Shown: positions 25,876 to 34,879, numbered from the stretch's first letter. The stretch is 36,123 nt of DNA from JBGQDM01 sp041495845 (GCA_041495845.1 JBGQDM010000022.1:1-36123), one strand, 5' to 3'. Notes: generated by a model not told the origin, from the sequence alone. A program made the numbers and translations.

Positions 25876-26664
25876 ATGGAAATCTCGCTTGTCGTGACCA
25901 TTGCTGTCGTCATCTTGGCCCTCTATGTGCTCAGTTCCATCAAGATCCTCGCCGAATACGAACGCGGCGTAATCTTTCGCCTCGGCCACCTGCTCCCCGA
26001 AGCCAAAGGCCCCGGCGTGATCTTCGTTTTCGCCCCAGTGGATCGCATCGTCCGCGTCTCGCTGCGACAGGAAGCGCTCGAAGTGCCGCCGCAGGACATC
26101 ATCACCCGCGACAACGTGACCTTGAAGGTAAACGCCGTCATCTTCCTGCGCGTGATCGAGCCGCGCAAGGCGATCGTCGAGGTCTCCAACTACATTTACC
26201 AAACCTCGCAGTTTGCGCAGACGACGCTGCGTTCCGTGCTCGGCGAGGTGGAACTCGACGAACTCCTTTCCCGCCGCGAGAAAATCAATCTGCGGCTGCA
26301 GTCCATCCTGGATACGCACACCGCGCCCTGGGGCGTAAAAGTGGCCAACGTGGAAGTGAAGCAAGTGGACATGCCCGAATCCATGTTGCGCGCCATGGCC
26401 AAGCAAGCGGAAGCGGAACGCGAGAAGCGCTCGAAGATCATTCACGCCGAGGGCGAATTCTCCGCCGCGCAACGGCTGGTGGATGCCGCCAAGTTACTCT
26501 CCACCGAACCGGTCAGCGTGCAATTGCGGTATCTGCAGACCCTGACCGAAATCGGCGTTGAGAAAAACACCACTGTGGTCTTCCCCGTACCGGTCGATTT
26601 CTTTTCTGGCATACAGAAATTCCTGGACGGCGGCGGGAAAGGCCCGGCGGCGCCCGCGCGCTGA
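25876..26664 (+). CDS. Slipin (SPFH/band 7 membrane protein)
   Basis: 262 residues from ATG 25876, with GAGG at 25867-25870 five bases upstream; the in-frame GTG at 25870 overlaps that site. An N-terminal membrane anchor (ISLVVTIAVVILALYVL) is followed by the slipin SPFH signature YERGVIFRLG, RIVRVSLRQEALEVPPQ, TLKVNAVIFLRV and VKQVDMPESMLRAMAKQAEAER, then a C-terminal coiled/oligomer region. It forms membrane rings or microdomains and is the usual partner and substrate of NfeD proteases. Confidence 0.95.
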   Translation: MEISLVVTIAVVILALYVLSSIKILAEYERGVIFRLGHLLPEAKGPGVIFVFAPVDRIVRVSLRQEALEVPPQDIITRDNVTLKVNAVIFLRVIEPRKAIVEVSNYIYQTSQFAQTTLRSVLGEVELDELLSRREKINLRLQSILDTHTAPWGVKVANVEVKQVDMPESMLRAMAKQAEAEREKRSKIIHAEGEFSAAQRLVDAAKLLSTEPVSVQLRYLQTLTEIGVEKNTTVVFPVPVDFFSGIQKFLDGGGKGPAAPAR

Positions 26665-26682
26665 TCAGGAGCGAAACCGTCC

Positions 26683-27198
26683 ATGGCCCGAAGCGACGAT
26701 ACGGAAATCACTCTGGGTACCGGAAAGATTCTCGCCATCTTTTTTGCTCTGGTGGTGGTGTGTGCACTTTTCTTCGGACTGGGCTATTCCATGGGCAGGA
26801 ACAGCCATAGCGACACGGCTTCCGCCGCGGCACCCTTTGCTATCGTCACTGGAGAGCGGCCAGCGGCGGCCATGCACACGGAGAAAGCGCAAGGGGCCGC
26901 GGCCACGCCTCAGACCGCTGCGCCAGCGAGCACCGCTGACTCGTCCGCGGGCGGTGACCTTTCCGCCGCTGCTACCGCTCCGGGATATTTTGTTCAGGTC
27001 GCCGCGGTTTCAAAAGAAGAAGACGCGGGCGCCTTGGTCGAGGCTCTGCGGAAAAAGCAGTATGCCGCGATTCTTGCGCCCAATGCCCCGGACAAGCTTT
27101 TCCACGTGCAGATCGGGCCGTTCGCGGAAGCCAAAGACGCCGAGACGCTGCGCCAGCGGTTGATCGGGGACGGCTACAACCCGATTCTCAAGAAGTAA
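26683..27198 (+). CDS. SPOR-domain membrane protein
   Basis: 171 residues. A single membrane helix (~15-37, ILAIFFALVVVCALFFGLGY) is followed by an Ala/Pro/Thr-rich linker and a C-terminal SPOR domain (~102-171: YFVQVAAVSKEEDAGALVEAL, HVQIGPFAEAKDAETLRQRL split by a beta-strand). SPOR domains bind denuded glycan strands in septal peptidoglycan. It lies 18 bases after the slipin gene and is probably cotranscribed. Confidence 0.9.
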   Translation: MARSDDTEITLGTGKILAIFFALVVVCALFFGLGYSMGRNSHSDTASAAAPFAIVTGERPAAAMHTEKAQGAAATPQTAAPASTADSSAGGDLSAAATAPGYFVQVAAVSKEEDAGALVEALRKKQYAAILAPNAPDKLFHVQIGPFAEAKDAETLRQRLIGDGYNPILKK

Positions 27199-27246
27199 CG
27201 CAAGCACCGTTGACAGACTCCCACCGTCTGGTTTCTGCTCTAGCCT

Positions 27247-27549
27247 ATGGCTTCCGCTGCCGAAACTGCGTTGGATCGCATGCTCCGCGCCATCGCCGAC
27301 CCCAGCCGTCGCAAGATCCTTCGCGCCCTGAAGCAGAGACCGACCGCCGCGTCGAATTCTGCGCGTGGACTCTGCGCCGGCGAGGTAGAAGGAAAACTGC
27401 AGCTAGCTCAGTCCACCATTTCCCATCATATGGCAGTGCTGTGCCACGCCGGATTGGTTGTGGCACACCGGCAGGGGTTGTGGGTGCGCTACCGGAGGGA
27501 TGAAGAGAAGCTGAAGGAATTGGCCACGAGCCTACGACGCAGTCTCTAA
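27247..27549 (+). CDS. ArsR-family winged-helix regulator
   Basis: 100 residues. The winged-helix signature is DPSRRKILRALKQ, then AQSTISHHMAVLCHAGLV and HRQGLWVRYRR. No metal-binding ELCVC-type Cys motif is present; two isolated Cys (in RGLCAG and LCHAG) are seen, so metal sensing is not supported. No dedicated target is visible beside it. It ends 27 bases from the convergent kinase gene. Confidence 0.88.
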   Translation: MASAAETALDRMLRAIADPSRRKILRALKQRPTAASNSARGLCAGEVEGKLQLAQSTISHHMAVLCHAGLVVAHRQGLWVRYRRDEEKLKELATSLRRSL

Positions 27550-27576
27550 CGCTAGTAGGATTTGCAACGCGTGAGA

Positions 27577-30500
27577 TCAGGCACTGGCGCCCGCGGCTTG
27601 GGCTTTCCGCAGCAGCTTCCGCGCCGTCTCAATCAGGTCACCCACTTCGAAGGGCTTGACCAGCGAAGGAATGCCCCGCTCGTCGAGGAATGCCCTGGTT
27701 TCTGCGTCGGCGACCTGGGCGAAGGTAAACAAAACTTTGTGTTCCAGCCCCGCGCAGTTTTCCGCCAGCCAACGATGGACTTCTGCAACTGTCTTGCAGC
27801 CCGGCATTCCGCCGTTCATGATCACCGCGTCAAAGCTTTCTCGCGCCATCCTGGCCTGGGCTGATTCAAGATTAGCCACAGCCACCACTTCGGCGCCCGC
27901 CCCGCTGAGCACGTCGCGCTCGAATTCCAACACAGCTTCTTCGTCTTCGACGAGCAGGAGCCGGCCCTGAATAAACTCGCGCCGCGGCACCGCTACTACG
28001 GGGTCCGCCGGCGCCGATCGCACTGCCGCCGGCAACTTTACTTGCAGCACCGCACCGCCATCCGGGCCGTTGAACGCGGCAATTTCCCCCCCGTGCTCTT
28101 TCACGATGCCATAGCAAATGCTCAACCCCAGGCCCGTACCCTTACCCACGCTCTTGGTGGTATAGAAGGGATCAAAAATTCGGGTGGCGTCCTTGATGCC
28201 CGGGCCGCTGTCATGCACTTCCGTACACACAAATCCATCCTGCGCGATCGCCTTTACCGTGAGTTTGCCGCCGTGCTCAATCTCGAGCATCGCGTCCACC
28301 GCGTTGTTCAGAATGTTCAGGAAGACTTGCTCCAACTGGTGCGAATCGCCGGTCACCTGCGGCAGATCTGCGGCGATATGTTTTCCCACCTGGATGTTGT
28401 TTACCTTGAAATCGTAGTCGCGCAGCGCCAGTGTGTCTTCGAGCACGCGCCGCATGTCCACCGGACTTCTCTGTGGTTTGCGCTGGCGAGCAAAGGAGAG
28501 CAGATTCTGCACCACTCGGTGGGTGCGCTGCGCCTGCTTGAACAACTTGCTGGTGTAATCCTGGGCTCGTTCGTTCAACCCCTCGCCTTCCAGCAATTGG
28601 GCATATCCCAGGATGGCGGTCAACGGATTATTCAGTTCGTGCGCCACGCCGGAGATCAACTGACCCACGGCGGACATCTTTTCGCTCTGCAGGAGTTGTT
28701 CCTGAGTCAAGCGCAGATCCTCGTAGGCGCGGCAGGTTCCCTCGTACAAACGGACTTTCTCGATGGTCGTGGCCAGCTGCCGGCCAATGGCAACCAGCAG
28801 GTTCTCATCGCTGCTGGTGAATTCCCGCGCTTCTCTGCTGCTGACGCCGAGCAGTCCGATGGGTTTGTCCTTGATCCACAGAATGACCCAAATCCACGAC
28901 CGCAACCCGTCGGCGCGAAAGAACTCCGCGACGATCGGCGGAAGGTGGGGTAGATATTCCGGAGTGACCACTTCCGTGCGCGAGCGCAAGATCAGTTCGC
29001 CGAATCCATCCGGGAAACGCACCTCGGCAAAACGCGCCCGGGCATCGCTGCGGTGTCCCCACCCGGCCCGGCGCCGCATTACCAGCTGGTCCGCATCCGC
29101 CAGGTAGATGGAGCCTGTTTCCGCCGCGAACAAGGTCACCACCTGCCGCAGCGTCAGGTTCAGAATTTCATCCATGTCAAAGGACTGATTGGCGATGGTG
29201 GCCATGGCGTTGAGGGCGTTTAATTCGCGATTGCGCCGCCGAATTTCTTCCTCCGCCCGGCGTTTCTCCGACATGTCCAGCAGGAACCCTTGATAACGCT
29301 CAATCTCGTTGCGAGCGTTGCGCGTGGTCGAACTGCTCTCCACCGCGGTCAGCAGGCTGCCGTCCTTGCGCTTGAGCTGTACTTCAAAATTGCGCGCCAA
29401 GTCGTGCTCCTGCAGTTCCCGCATCAGCGCCGCTTGCTGGTCGGCGGAGACATAGATGTCCCGGTTCAGGTTCAGCGCCATCACTTCTTCGCGACTGCCG
29501 TACCCCAACATGCGAACGAAAGTGTTGTTGCAGTCCAGAAGGCGGCCAGAAACATCCGCCACAAACAAACCTTCCTGGGCCTGTTCGAAGAGCAGCCGGT
29601 ATTTTTCTTCTGCCGTGCGGCTCTCGGTGGTATCCCGCACCACGTGAATTATTCCCCGGCGCTTGCCCGCATGCTCTACGTAGGTGGACGACGAAACGAG
29701 CGAGTAGCCACCAAAACACGGATCCACTCTCTCCGACAGCCCGGCTGTGCCGCAGTAGGGACACTGCGTCCAGGCGGCATCCTGCGGCAATACTTCTGCG
29801 CACAGCTTGCCCACAATCTCCACCGGACGCCGTTTCAGCCGCCGGATCATGGCCCGATTGACTTTGATGATCCGGGATTCGGAGTCATGCACCAGAATCA
29901 GGTCTTCAATCGAATCAAACGTATTGATCCACTGCCTCTGCGAACGCACAATCTGCTCGCGCAGGCGCAGGTTTTCCGCCGCGATGCCCATCTGGTTCGC
30001 GGTGGTTCCCAGGAAATTCAGTTCTTCCGGCAAATAGGAGCGTCGATGCCGCTGGGCCAGGACCATCGTCCCGATCACCGCTTTCTTGCCCTTCACCGGC
30101 ACCACAATCACATGATGAAAACCTTCCGCCCGCAGAGCTTCGCGCGAGCTTTCAGGAAACTTGGCCGTGCGGATCACGGCTGCTTTCCCGGAACGCAATA
30201 CTCGTTCCAGGGTTTCGTCCAGCGCGAGGTTGGCACAACTCTGGACAAACAGGTCGGAGATTCCCTGGTGCTGCGTGAGCTTGAGCACGTTGCCGTCGAG
30301 GGCGCGGAACCAACCGGCTCTGGCTCCCGTCAGCTGCACCAATTCGTGCAGTGCCGCCTGCAGCATCACTTGCGGATGCTGCGAACGGGCAATGGATCCA
30401 GTCAGTACCGTGACCACACTGAGTCTCCGGTTACGGTCGCGGTAGTGGTCCAACACGATCATCAGCATGCTGGTACCGAGAAGGCCATCGAGCAGGATGT

Positions 30501-31062
30501 CAATCCCAGCCATGTGACCCGCGATAGGGCCCCACTCCAGGTGCAGGGCCAACAACATCACGGCCAGGAGCCAGGGGCCGATGCGCCAGCGGCCCCAGGT
30601 AAATGCCATCAGAGAGAGGGCGGCGCCAATTGTCATGCTGCGGTACATCACTTCGAGGGCCGCGCGCAACACCGGATCGTGCGGCCACAACACCGCCTGT
30701 GCCCCGGCAAAGACCACGGTGACCGCGGCTACGGCTGCCAGCGGCATCAGCAACCAACGCGCTTGACTGTAGATAAGAACGGAAGCGGCAAAGAGAGCAA
30801 CCGCCAGGGCAAATCCGGCATGACCCACGGCCTGCGCGAAGAGCGGCTGCATGTCCGGCAGGATGCCCGAACCCGGCCAGCGGGAGACGAGGTAGGCTAA
30901 CCAGCCTACGACCCAAACCAATAAATATTTTTCACGGAAAGTGCGGAACACCAGCAGGCCGGCCGCCAACATGATGAGCGCCGCCGACTCCTGCGGCAAC
31001 TCCCGCGGAACCGGCAGCCCTTGCAAGCCCGTCATCCAGGTACACAACGACGTATATGGCAT
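27577..31062 (-). CDS. Hybrid sensor histidine kinase (membrane, GAF-PAS-PAS-GAF-HisKA-HATPase-pseudoREC)
   Basis: About 1161 residues from ATG 31062 (an in-frame TTG at 31086 is possible). About seven membrane helices come first (~20-210), then GAF (~225-380), PAS with a CPYC motif and later Cys (~385-490), PAS (~495-610), GAF (~620-780), HisKA with H808 in VAHELNNPLTAILG, HATPase with NILNNAVDAM, DSGPGI and GTGLGLSICYGI, and a C-terminal receiver. In the receiver the acidic pair (VEDEE), Thr and Lys (LVKPFE) remain, but the phospho-acceptor is Asn (N1083, VIMNGGMPG; codon AAC at 27814-27816). It may act as a degenerate regulatory receiver. It is divergent from the HD-GYP regulator, a likely partner. 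Confidence 0.9.
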   Translation of the reverse strand: MPYTSLCTWMTGLQGLPVPRELPQESAALIMLAAGLLVFRTFREKYLLVWVVGWLAYLVSRWPGSGILPDMQPLFAQAVGHAGFALAVALFAASVLIYSQARWLLMPLAAVAAVTVVFAGAQAVLWPHDPVLRAALEVMYRSMTIGAALSLMAFTWGRWRIGPWLLAVMLLALHLEWGPIAGHMAGIDILLDGLLGTSMLMIVLDHYRDRNRRLSVVTVLTGSIARSQHPQVMLQAALHELVQLTGARAGWFRALDGNVLKLTQHQGISDLFVQSCANLALDETLERVLRSGKAAVIRTAKFPESSREALRAEGFHHVIVVPVKGKKAVIGTMVLAQRHRRSYLPEELNFLGTTANQMGIAAENLRLREQIVRSQRQWINTFDSIEDLILVHDSESRIIKVNRAMIRRLKRRPVEIVGKLCAEVLPQDAAWTQCPYCGTAGLSERVDPCFGGYSLVSSSTYVEHAGKRRGIIHVVRDTTESRTAEEKYRLLFEQAQEGLFVADVSGRLLDCNNTFVRMLGYGSREEVMALNLNRDIYVSADQQAALMRELQEHDLARNFEVQLKRKDGSLLTAVESSSTTRNARNEIERYQGFLLDMSEKRRAEEEIRRRNRELNALNAMATIANQSFDMDEILNLTLRQVVTLFAAETGSIYLADADQLVMRRRAGWGHRSDARARFAEVRFPDGFGELILRSRTEVVTPEYLPHLPPIVAEFFRADGLRSWIWVILWIKDKPIGLLGVSSREAREFTSSDENLLVAIGRQLATTIEKVRLYEGTCRAYEDLRLTQEQLLQSEKMSAVGQLISGVAHELNNPLTAILGYAQLLEGEGLNERAQDYTSKLFKQAQRTHRVVQNLLSFARQRKPQRSPVDMRRVLEDTLALRDYDFKVNNIQVGKHIAADLPQVTGDSHQLEQVFLNILNNAVDAMLEIEHGGKLTVKAIAQDGFVCTEVHDSGPGIKDATRIFDPFYTTKSVGKGTGLGLSICYGIVKEHGGEIAAFNGPDGGAVLQVKLPAAVRSAPADPVVAVPRREFIQGRLLLVEDEEAVLEFERDVLSGAGAEVVAVANLESAQARMARESFDAVIMNGGMPGCKTVAEVHRWLAENCAGLEHKVLFTFAQVADAETRAFLDERGIPSLVKPFEVGDLIETARKLLRKAQAAGASA

Positions 31063-31219
31063 GGATTCAGCACGGCGGCGGACCAAGGGGAGGGGGCAAA
31101 TCCTTATATACCACGGTAGTTCCCGGAAAGAGCGGGCCAGAAGGTCTAGTACCCATTACTTTCGGGCACAAGCCCTATTGAACATCTGGGTTAGAATGAT
31201 CGCTTCTGGACAAAACTCT

Positions 31220-32305
31220 ATGCCAGCCGACCGCATCCTGGTTGTGGACGACGAAGAACCCATCCGAGAAATCGTAGTTTCCATGCTCACTGCCACCGGT
31301 TTTCAATGCCGCCAGGCGAGTTCCGGCATCGAAGCCCTGGCCCTCCTGAACTCTGGCGAAGAGTTTGAGCTCATGCTTTCCGACCTCATGATGGCCGACC
31401 TGGACGGCATTGGGCTGCTGGAACGCACCAAGGAAAAATTCCCCGACATGCCGGTGGTCATGGTCACCGCCGTCCATGACATCTCCATCGCGCTGGCCGC
31501 GCTGCGCAACGGAGCCTATGACTACCTGCTGAAACCGTTTGAACGGGAGCAGTTGCTGGCCACGGTGCGGCGCGCTCTGGAAAATCGCCGCTTGAAATTG
31601 GAAAATCGTGCTTACCAGACCAACCTCGAGTCCCTGGTCGCGGCGCGCACGCAACAACTTCGCTCCGCCATCACCAACCTGGAACGCTCCTACGACATCA
31701 CGTTGGAAGCGCTCGGCGATGCGCTCGACTTGAAGGATGCGGAAACCGAAGGCCACTCCAAACGCGTCACCGCCTTTACCATCGCTATCGCGCGCGCCAT
31801 GGGCATGAACGCGGACCAGATTCGCGTCATTGCTCGCGGCGCCTTTCTCCACGACATTGGCAAGATGGCCATCCCGGACAACATCCTGCGCAAACCCGGC
31901 CCGCTCACTCCCGACGAAGTCAACATCATGCGGGAACACTGCTACCACGGCTATCAAGTCCTGCGAAAAATCCCCTTTCTGCAGGAAGCCGCCGAGATTG
32001 TCTACGCCCACCAGGAACGCTTTGACGGCACCGGCTACCCGCGCGGCTTGAAAGGTGACGACATTCCCATGGGCGCCCGCATGTTTTCCATCGCCGACAC
32101 GCTGGATGCCATCATGTCGGACCGCCCGTACCGGCCCGCTCAACCCCTGCCTGCCGCCAAAGCTGAAATTACTCGCTGGGCAGGCCGCCAGTTCGATCCC
32201 ACGGTGGTCAAAGTTTTCCTCTCGATGCCCGAGCACATCTGGACCGACCTGCGGAAAGAGATCCACGAGCAGATCCACCGCTTCCCCTTCGCCCCCGAAC
32301 ACTAA
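31220..32305 (+). CDS. Response regulator with HD-GYP domain (c-di-GMP phosphodiesterase)
   Basis: 361 residues from ATG 31220; the open frame extends further upstream, but the receiver begins here (RILVVDDEEPIRE). Receiver residues D55, T83 and K105 are intact. A coiled linker (~120-160) leads to an HD-GYP domain with EGHSKRV (H179), HDIGK (211-215), H264 and DGTGYP (GYP 272-274). Such proteins hydrolyse c-di-GMP when phosphorylated. It is divergent from the hybrid kinase over 157 bases, suggesting the kinase phosphorylates D55, since its own receiver lacks the Asp. Confidence 0.93.
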   Translation: MPADRILVVDDEEPIREIVVSMLTATGFQCRQASSGIEALALLNSGEEFELMLSDLMMADLDGIGLLERTKEKFPDMPVVMVTAVHDISIALAALRNGAYDYLLKPFEREQLLATVRRALENRRLKLENRAYQTNLESLVAARTQQLRSAITNLERSYDITLEALGDALDLKDAETEGHSKRVTAFTIAIARAMGMNADQIRVIARGAFLHDIGKMAIPDNILRKPGPLTPDEVNIMREHCYHGYQVLRKIPFLQEAAEIVYAHQERFDGTGYPRGLKGDDIPMGARMFSIADTLDAIMSDRPYRPAQPLPAAKAEITRWAGRQFDPTVVKVFLSMPEHIWTDLRKEIHEQIHRFPFAPEH

Positions 32306-32399
32306 AGTTAGACCTCATCCCACGTCGATTGCGGGCAGCCTTTTCCGCTCCCCTGCCATCCAACTTCTCACATCGCGGAATTCCGCGGAGGGGGCGGGT

Positions 32400-33044
32400 A
32401 TGACGAACAGCAGCCGGGCGTGGTTCCTGGGTATGGCAATGTCGCTGGCAGCAGGCCTGGTCCCGGCCGCAGCGCAGACAGCTCCGTATCCGCAAAGTCC
32501 CAATACCGTTCCCGAAGGTACGATTTTCCTGGCGCGCTTGGAAGACAAGTTGGATACGCGCAAGCTGGAGCCGGGAAAACGCTTCAAAGCCAAACTTGCA
32601 GAAGATCTGGTGGCTCCGAATGGCAGCATCATCCCTCGGGGCAAGAAGATCAAAGGGCACGTCAGCAGCGTGCAGCAGGGGTTGCACGCACGCCTGCTGC
32701 TGAGTTTCGATGAGATTGAAACCAATCATGGCTGGATGCCGCTCATCGCAACGTTGACCGGTGTTCCCGGCGAGCGGGCGGTCAAAACACCTGACGCCGA
32801 AGGTGACATCGAACGCAAGGGTATGAACAAGACCCGGATGATTGAAGCCGCAGCCATTGGTGCGGGCGTGGGTGCGGCGACGGGGGCAGCCGCCGGTGGT
32901 GGTAAAGGCGCTGGCATCGGTGCCGGTGTTGGTGCGGGTGTTGGCGCTCTGGCCGGCATTTTGACGGACCACGATGTCCGCCTGGAGAAAGGGACTACGC
33001 TCGAGTTGCGTCTCGACCACCCTCTCCAGGTGCCGACGCACTAA
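32400..33044 (+). CDS. Secreted glycine-zipper protein, paralogue of the gene at 35649
   Basis: 214 residues from ATG 32400, preceded by GGAGGGGG. The signal peptide ends near AAAQTAP. A beta-rich core (LARLEDKLDTRKLEPGKRF, SIIPRGKKIKGHVSS) has a distant resemblance to TrbI/VirB10-type cores, where 'IPxGxxxxG' recurs. Residues ~150-190 are a Gly/Ala zipper (repeated GxGxG), often membrane-spanning, then DVRLEKGTTLELRLDHPL. The same order is seen in the partial gene at the window end. Function unknown; an envelope role is likely. A strong terminator follows at about 33090-33125. Confidence 0.75.
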   Translation: MTNSSRAWFLGMAMSLAAGLVPAAAQTAPYPQSPNTVPEGTIFLARLEDKLDTRKLEPGKRFKAKLAEDLVAPNGSIIPRGKKIKGHVSSVQQGLHARLLLSFDEIETNHGWMPLIATLTGVPGERAVKTPDAEGDIERKGMNKTRMIEAAAIGAGVGAATGAAAGGGKGAGIGAGVGAGVGALAGILTDHDVRLEKGTTLELRLDHPLQVPTH

Positions 33045-33088
33045 GGTTTGCTGATCCGGCCCGTCGTCGCGGAGCTGGACCTCCGACG

Positions 33089-33125
33089 AAAGGAAAGCGC
33101 GAGATTGCTCTCGCGCTTTTCCTTT
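33089..33125 (+). terminator. Rho-independent-like terminator
   Basis: GGAAAGCGCGAGA and TCTCGCGCTTTTCC form a long hairpin with a short loop and one bulge, flanked by A-rich and T-rich runs. It lies 45 bases after the glycine-zipper gene and before the AraC gene, and could work in both directions. Confidence 0.8.
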
Positions 33126-33238
33126 GCTGCGCTCTCCGTAACGCAAGACAGTCAACCGATGTGTTTGTGTCCGCGTCACTGATCAGCTAACGCCGCTCCG
33201 ACTCTCCCGTCCAATCTCCGACAGCGTCTCCCTACTCC

Positions 33239-34081
33239 GTGCCAGAGAACCCATCCGAAACTCCCGAGATCGCGGTCTGGCACTCGCCCGTGTTTCGCCC
33301 CGTCGAACTGCATCATGGCTTCGCGTCTCGCCATCCCTATCCCCGCCACTGGCACGAGGAGTTGCTGGTCTGCGCGGTTACGGGCGGCGGGGGCTACCTG
33401 GAATGCCGGGGAGAAGCGCATGCCACACCGCAGGGCACGCTGTTTCTGGTCGAACCGGGAGAAGTGCACGCCAATCGGCCGTTTGCTGAAGGCTGCTCGT
33501 TTCGCAGCATCTACGTTCCCGCCGCCCTATTGGGGGATTGCGCGGCGCAGATCGCGTCCTCTCCCAGTTTCCTGCCGGGTGTAACTCGCCTGGTACTGGA
33601 AGACAGTGACATCATTGCTCGCTTTCTCCGCCTGCACCACGCGCTGGAACATCCCCACCCACAGTTACTCCGCGAATCTTTGCTGTTGGAGTTCTTTGCC
33701 CGCTTGCTGGCTGCGGGAGTTCTGACAGGTTCGCCGACAGGCGCGACACGCCGCCATCCTGCAACCGCCCGTCTGGTTTGTGAATTTCTGACGGAAAACC
33801 ACGCCCAAGCCGTCTCGTTGGCTGACCTCGCGGAGCTGACTGGGCTCAGTCCTTACGGCGTTCATCGCGCCTTCGCGCGCGAGCTTGGCATCCCCCCGCA
33901 CGCCTACCAAACTCAAGTACGCATCACGCGCGCCAAGGCGCTGCTGCGCGAACAATTCGACATCGCCGAGGTCGCGGCCCTGACCGGCTTCACCGACCAG
34001 AGCCACCTGCACCGGCACTTCAAGCGGTTGGTGGGAGTCACCCCGGCGCGCTTCCGCGCCAGCGCGAGCCGGGCGGCGTAG
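33239..34081 (+). CDS. AraC-family transcriptional regulator with cupin sensor domain
   Basis: 280 residues, GTG start. The N-terminal cupin-like domain (~10-100) carries RHWHEELLVCAVTGGG and FLVEPGEVHANRP, a His-rich ligand-binding region. The C-terminal AraC domain (~175-275) has two helix-turn-helices: VSLADLAELTGLSPYGVHRAF and IAEVAALTGFTDQSHLHRHFKR (shown here in part), ending GVTPARFR. No obvious target gene is adjacent, so its regulon is unknown. Confidence 0.92.
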   Translation: MPENPSETPEIAVWHSPVFRPVELHHGFASRHPYPRHWHEELLVCAVTGGGGYLECRGEAHATPQGTLFLVEPGEVHANRPFAEGCSFRSIYVPAALLGDCAAQIASSPSFLPGVTRLVLEDSDIIARFLRLHHALEHPHPQLLRESLLLEFFARLLAAGVLTGSPTGATRRHPATARLVCEFLTENHAQAVSLADLAELTGLSPYGVHRAFARELGIPPHAYQTQVRITRAKALLREQFDIAEVAALTGFTDQSHLHRHFKRLVGVTPARFRASASRAA

Positions 34082-34140
34082 CCGGTGTCCGCCAGCCTCA
34101 TCCGTGGAGGTGTACAGTAGTCATTCTTGTATTGCATATT

Positions 34141-34167
34141 TATGGCACTACTGCCATACTTATGGCA
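34141..34167. promoter_or_regulatory. Operator of the vapBC pair
   Basis: TATGGCA-CTAC-TGCCATA is a perfect inverted repeat with 7-base arms (34141-34158), followed by a third TATGGCA at 34161-34167 that runs into a possible ATG. Such repeats upstream of ribbon-helix-helix antitoxins are bound by the VapBC complex in autoregulation. Confidence 0.7.
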
Positions 34168-34178
34168 TGCCGGAGACG

Positions 34179-34406
34179 ATGCGTACAACTGTAGACATCC
34201 CGGTGCCACTCTACCGCAAATTGAAGGAGCAAGCGGCGGCCAAGGGACACTCCATCCGCGAACTCGTACTCGCTGGCGTCCGGGCTGTCTTGCTGCAGCC
34301 GCACCGCCCCCACCCCCGTCGCGTGCGCTTTCCCTTGCTCCGTTCCAAAGGCAAGAAGGCCCACCTCAGCAGCCGGAAAATCTATGAACACATTGAATTT
34401 CCTTGA
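34179..34406 (+). CDS. vapB: VapB-type antitoxin
   Basis: 75 residues from ATG 34179, where RTTVDIPVPLYRKLKEQAA begins like other ribbon-helix-helix VapB proteins; GGAG lies just upstream (34172-34175). An ATG at 34167 is an alternative. The C-terminal half is basic and Pro-rich (toxin-binding tail). The stop overlaps the vapC start by 23 bases. Confidence 0.8.
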   Translation: MRTTVDIPVPLYRKLKEQAAAKGHSIRELVLAGVRAVLLQPHRPHPRRVRFPLLRSKGKKAHLSSRKIYEHIEFP

Positions 34407-34809
34407 CGCCAATCTTTGGCTTGCGCTCCTATGGCAGCGTCACATCCACTCCAAAAGGGCCAACCAATGGTTTGAGGAGGCCGCAACGGAACAGTTCTTC
34501 TTCTGCCGCTTTACCCAAATCACCGTGCTGCGGCTTCTCACCACCGCAGCGATCATGGGGCCGGATGTGAGGACCATGTCCCAGGCTTGGGCCTTATGGG
34601 ACCGAATCTGGGGCGACAACCGCATTTGCTTCCTGGCAGAACCAGAAGCGCTGGAGGATGAGTTCCGGCTTCGTTCCAAGATGAAGTCCTGGTCTCCCAA
34701 GGTCTGGGCTGACGCCTACTTGCTGGCCTTTGCCGCTTCCGCCGGTCTCAGGCTGGTCACGTTTGACCGCGCACTCAAGACTCGCGGCGTAGATGTGCTC
34801 ATCCTCTGA
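34384..34809 (+). CDS. vapC: VapC-type PIN-domain toxin
   Basis: 141 residues with the PIN acidic residues: N-terminal FLDANLWLAL, then a central Thr/Glu region (FTQITVLRLL, not a textbook Glu), and C-terminal WADAYLLAFAA plus LVTFDRAL, each giving an Asp. Mg-dependent RNase inhibiting translation, usually by cutting tRNA. It begins inside the antitoxin gene, so the two are translationally coupled. Confidence 0.85.
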   Translation: MNTLNFLDANLWLALLWQRHIHSKRANQWFEEAATEQFFFCRFTQITVLRLLTTAAIMGPDVRTMSQAWALWDRIWGDNRICFLAEPEALEDEFRLRSKMKSWSPKVWADAYLLAFAASAGLRLVTFDRALKTRGVDVLIL

Positions 34810-34879
34810 CGGGCGCCCGGCGGCGGAACCAGCCCTCGCGGTATACAGTTAACGTAACCACTTCCCTCAGGAGGAACCT

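Noticed and set aside
29290..30900. 536-residue plus-strand open frame
   Set aside because: Antisense to the histidine kinase, His/Gln/Arg-rich composition typical of shadows.
31178..31197. Promoter TTGAAC/TAGAAT before the HD-GYP regulator
   Set aside because: The hexamers are only 8 bases apart, too close for sigma-70; TAGAAT alone is weak evidence.
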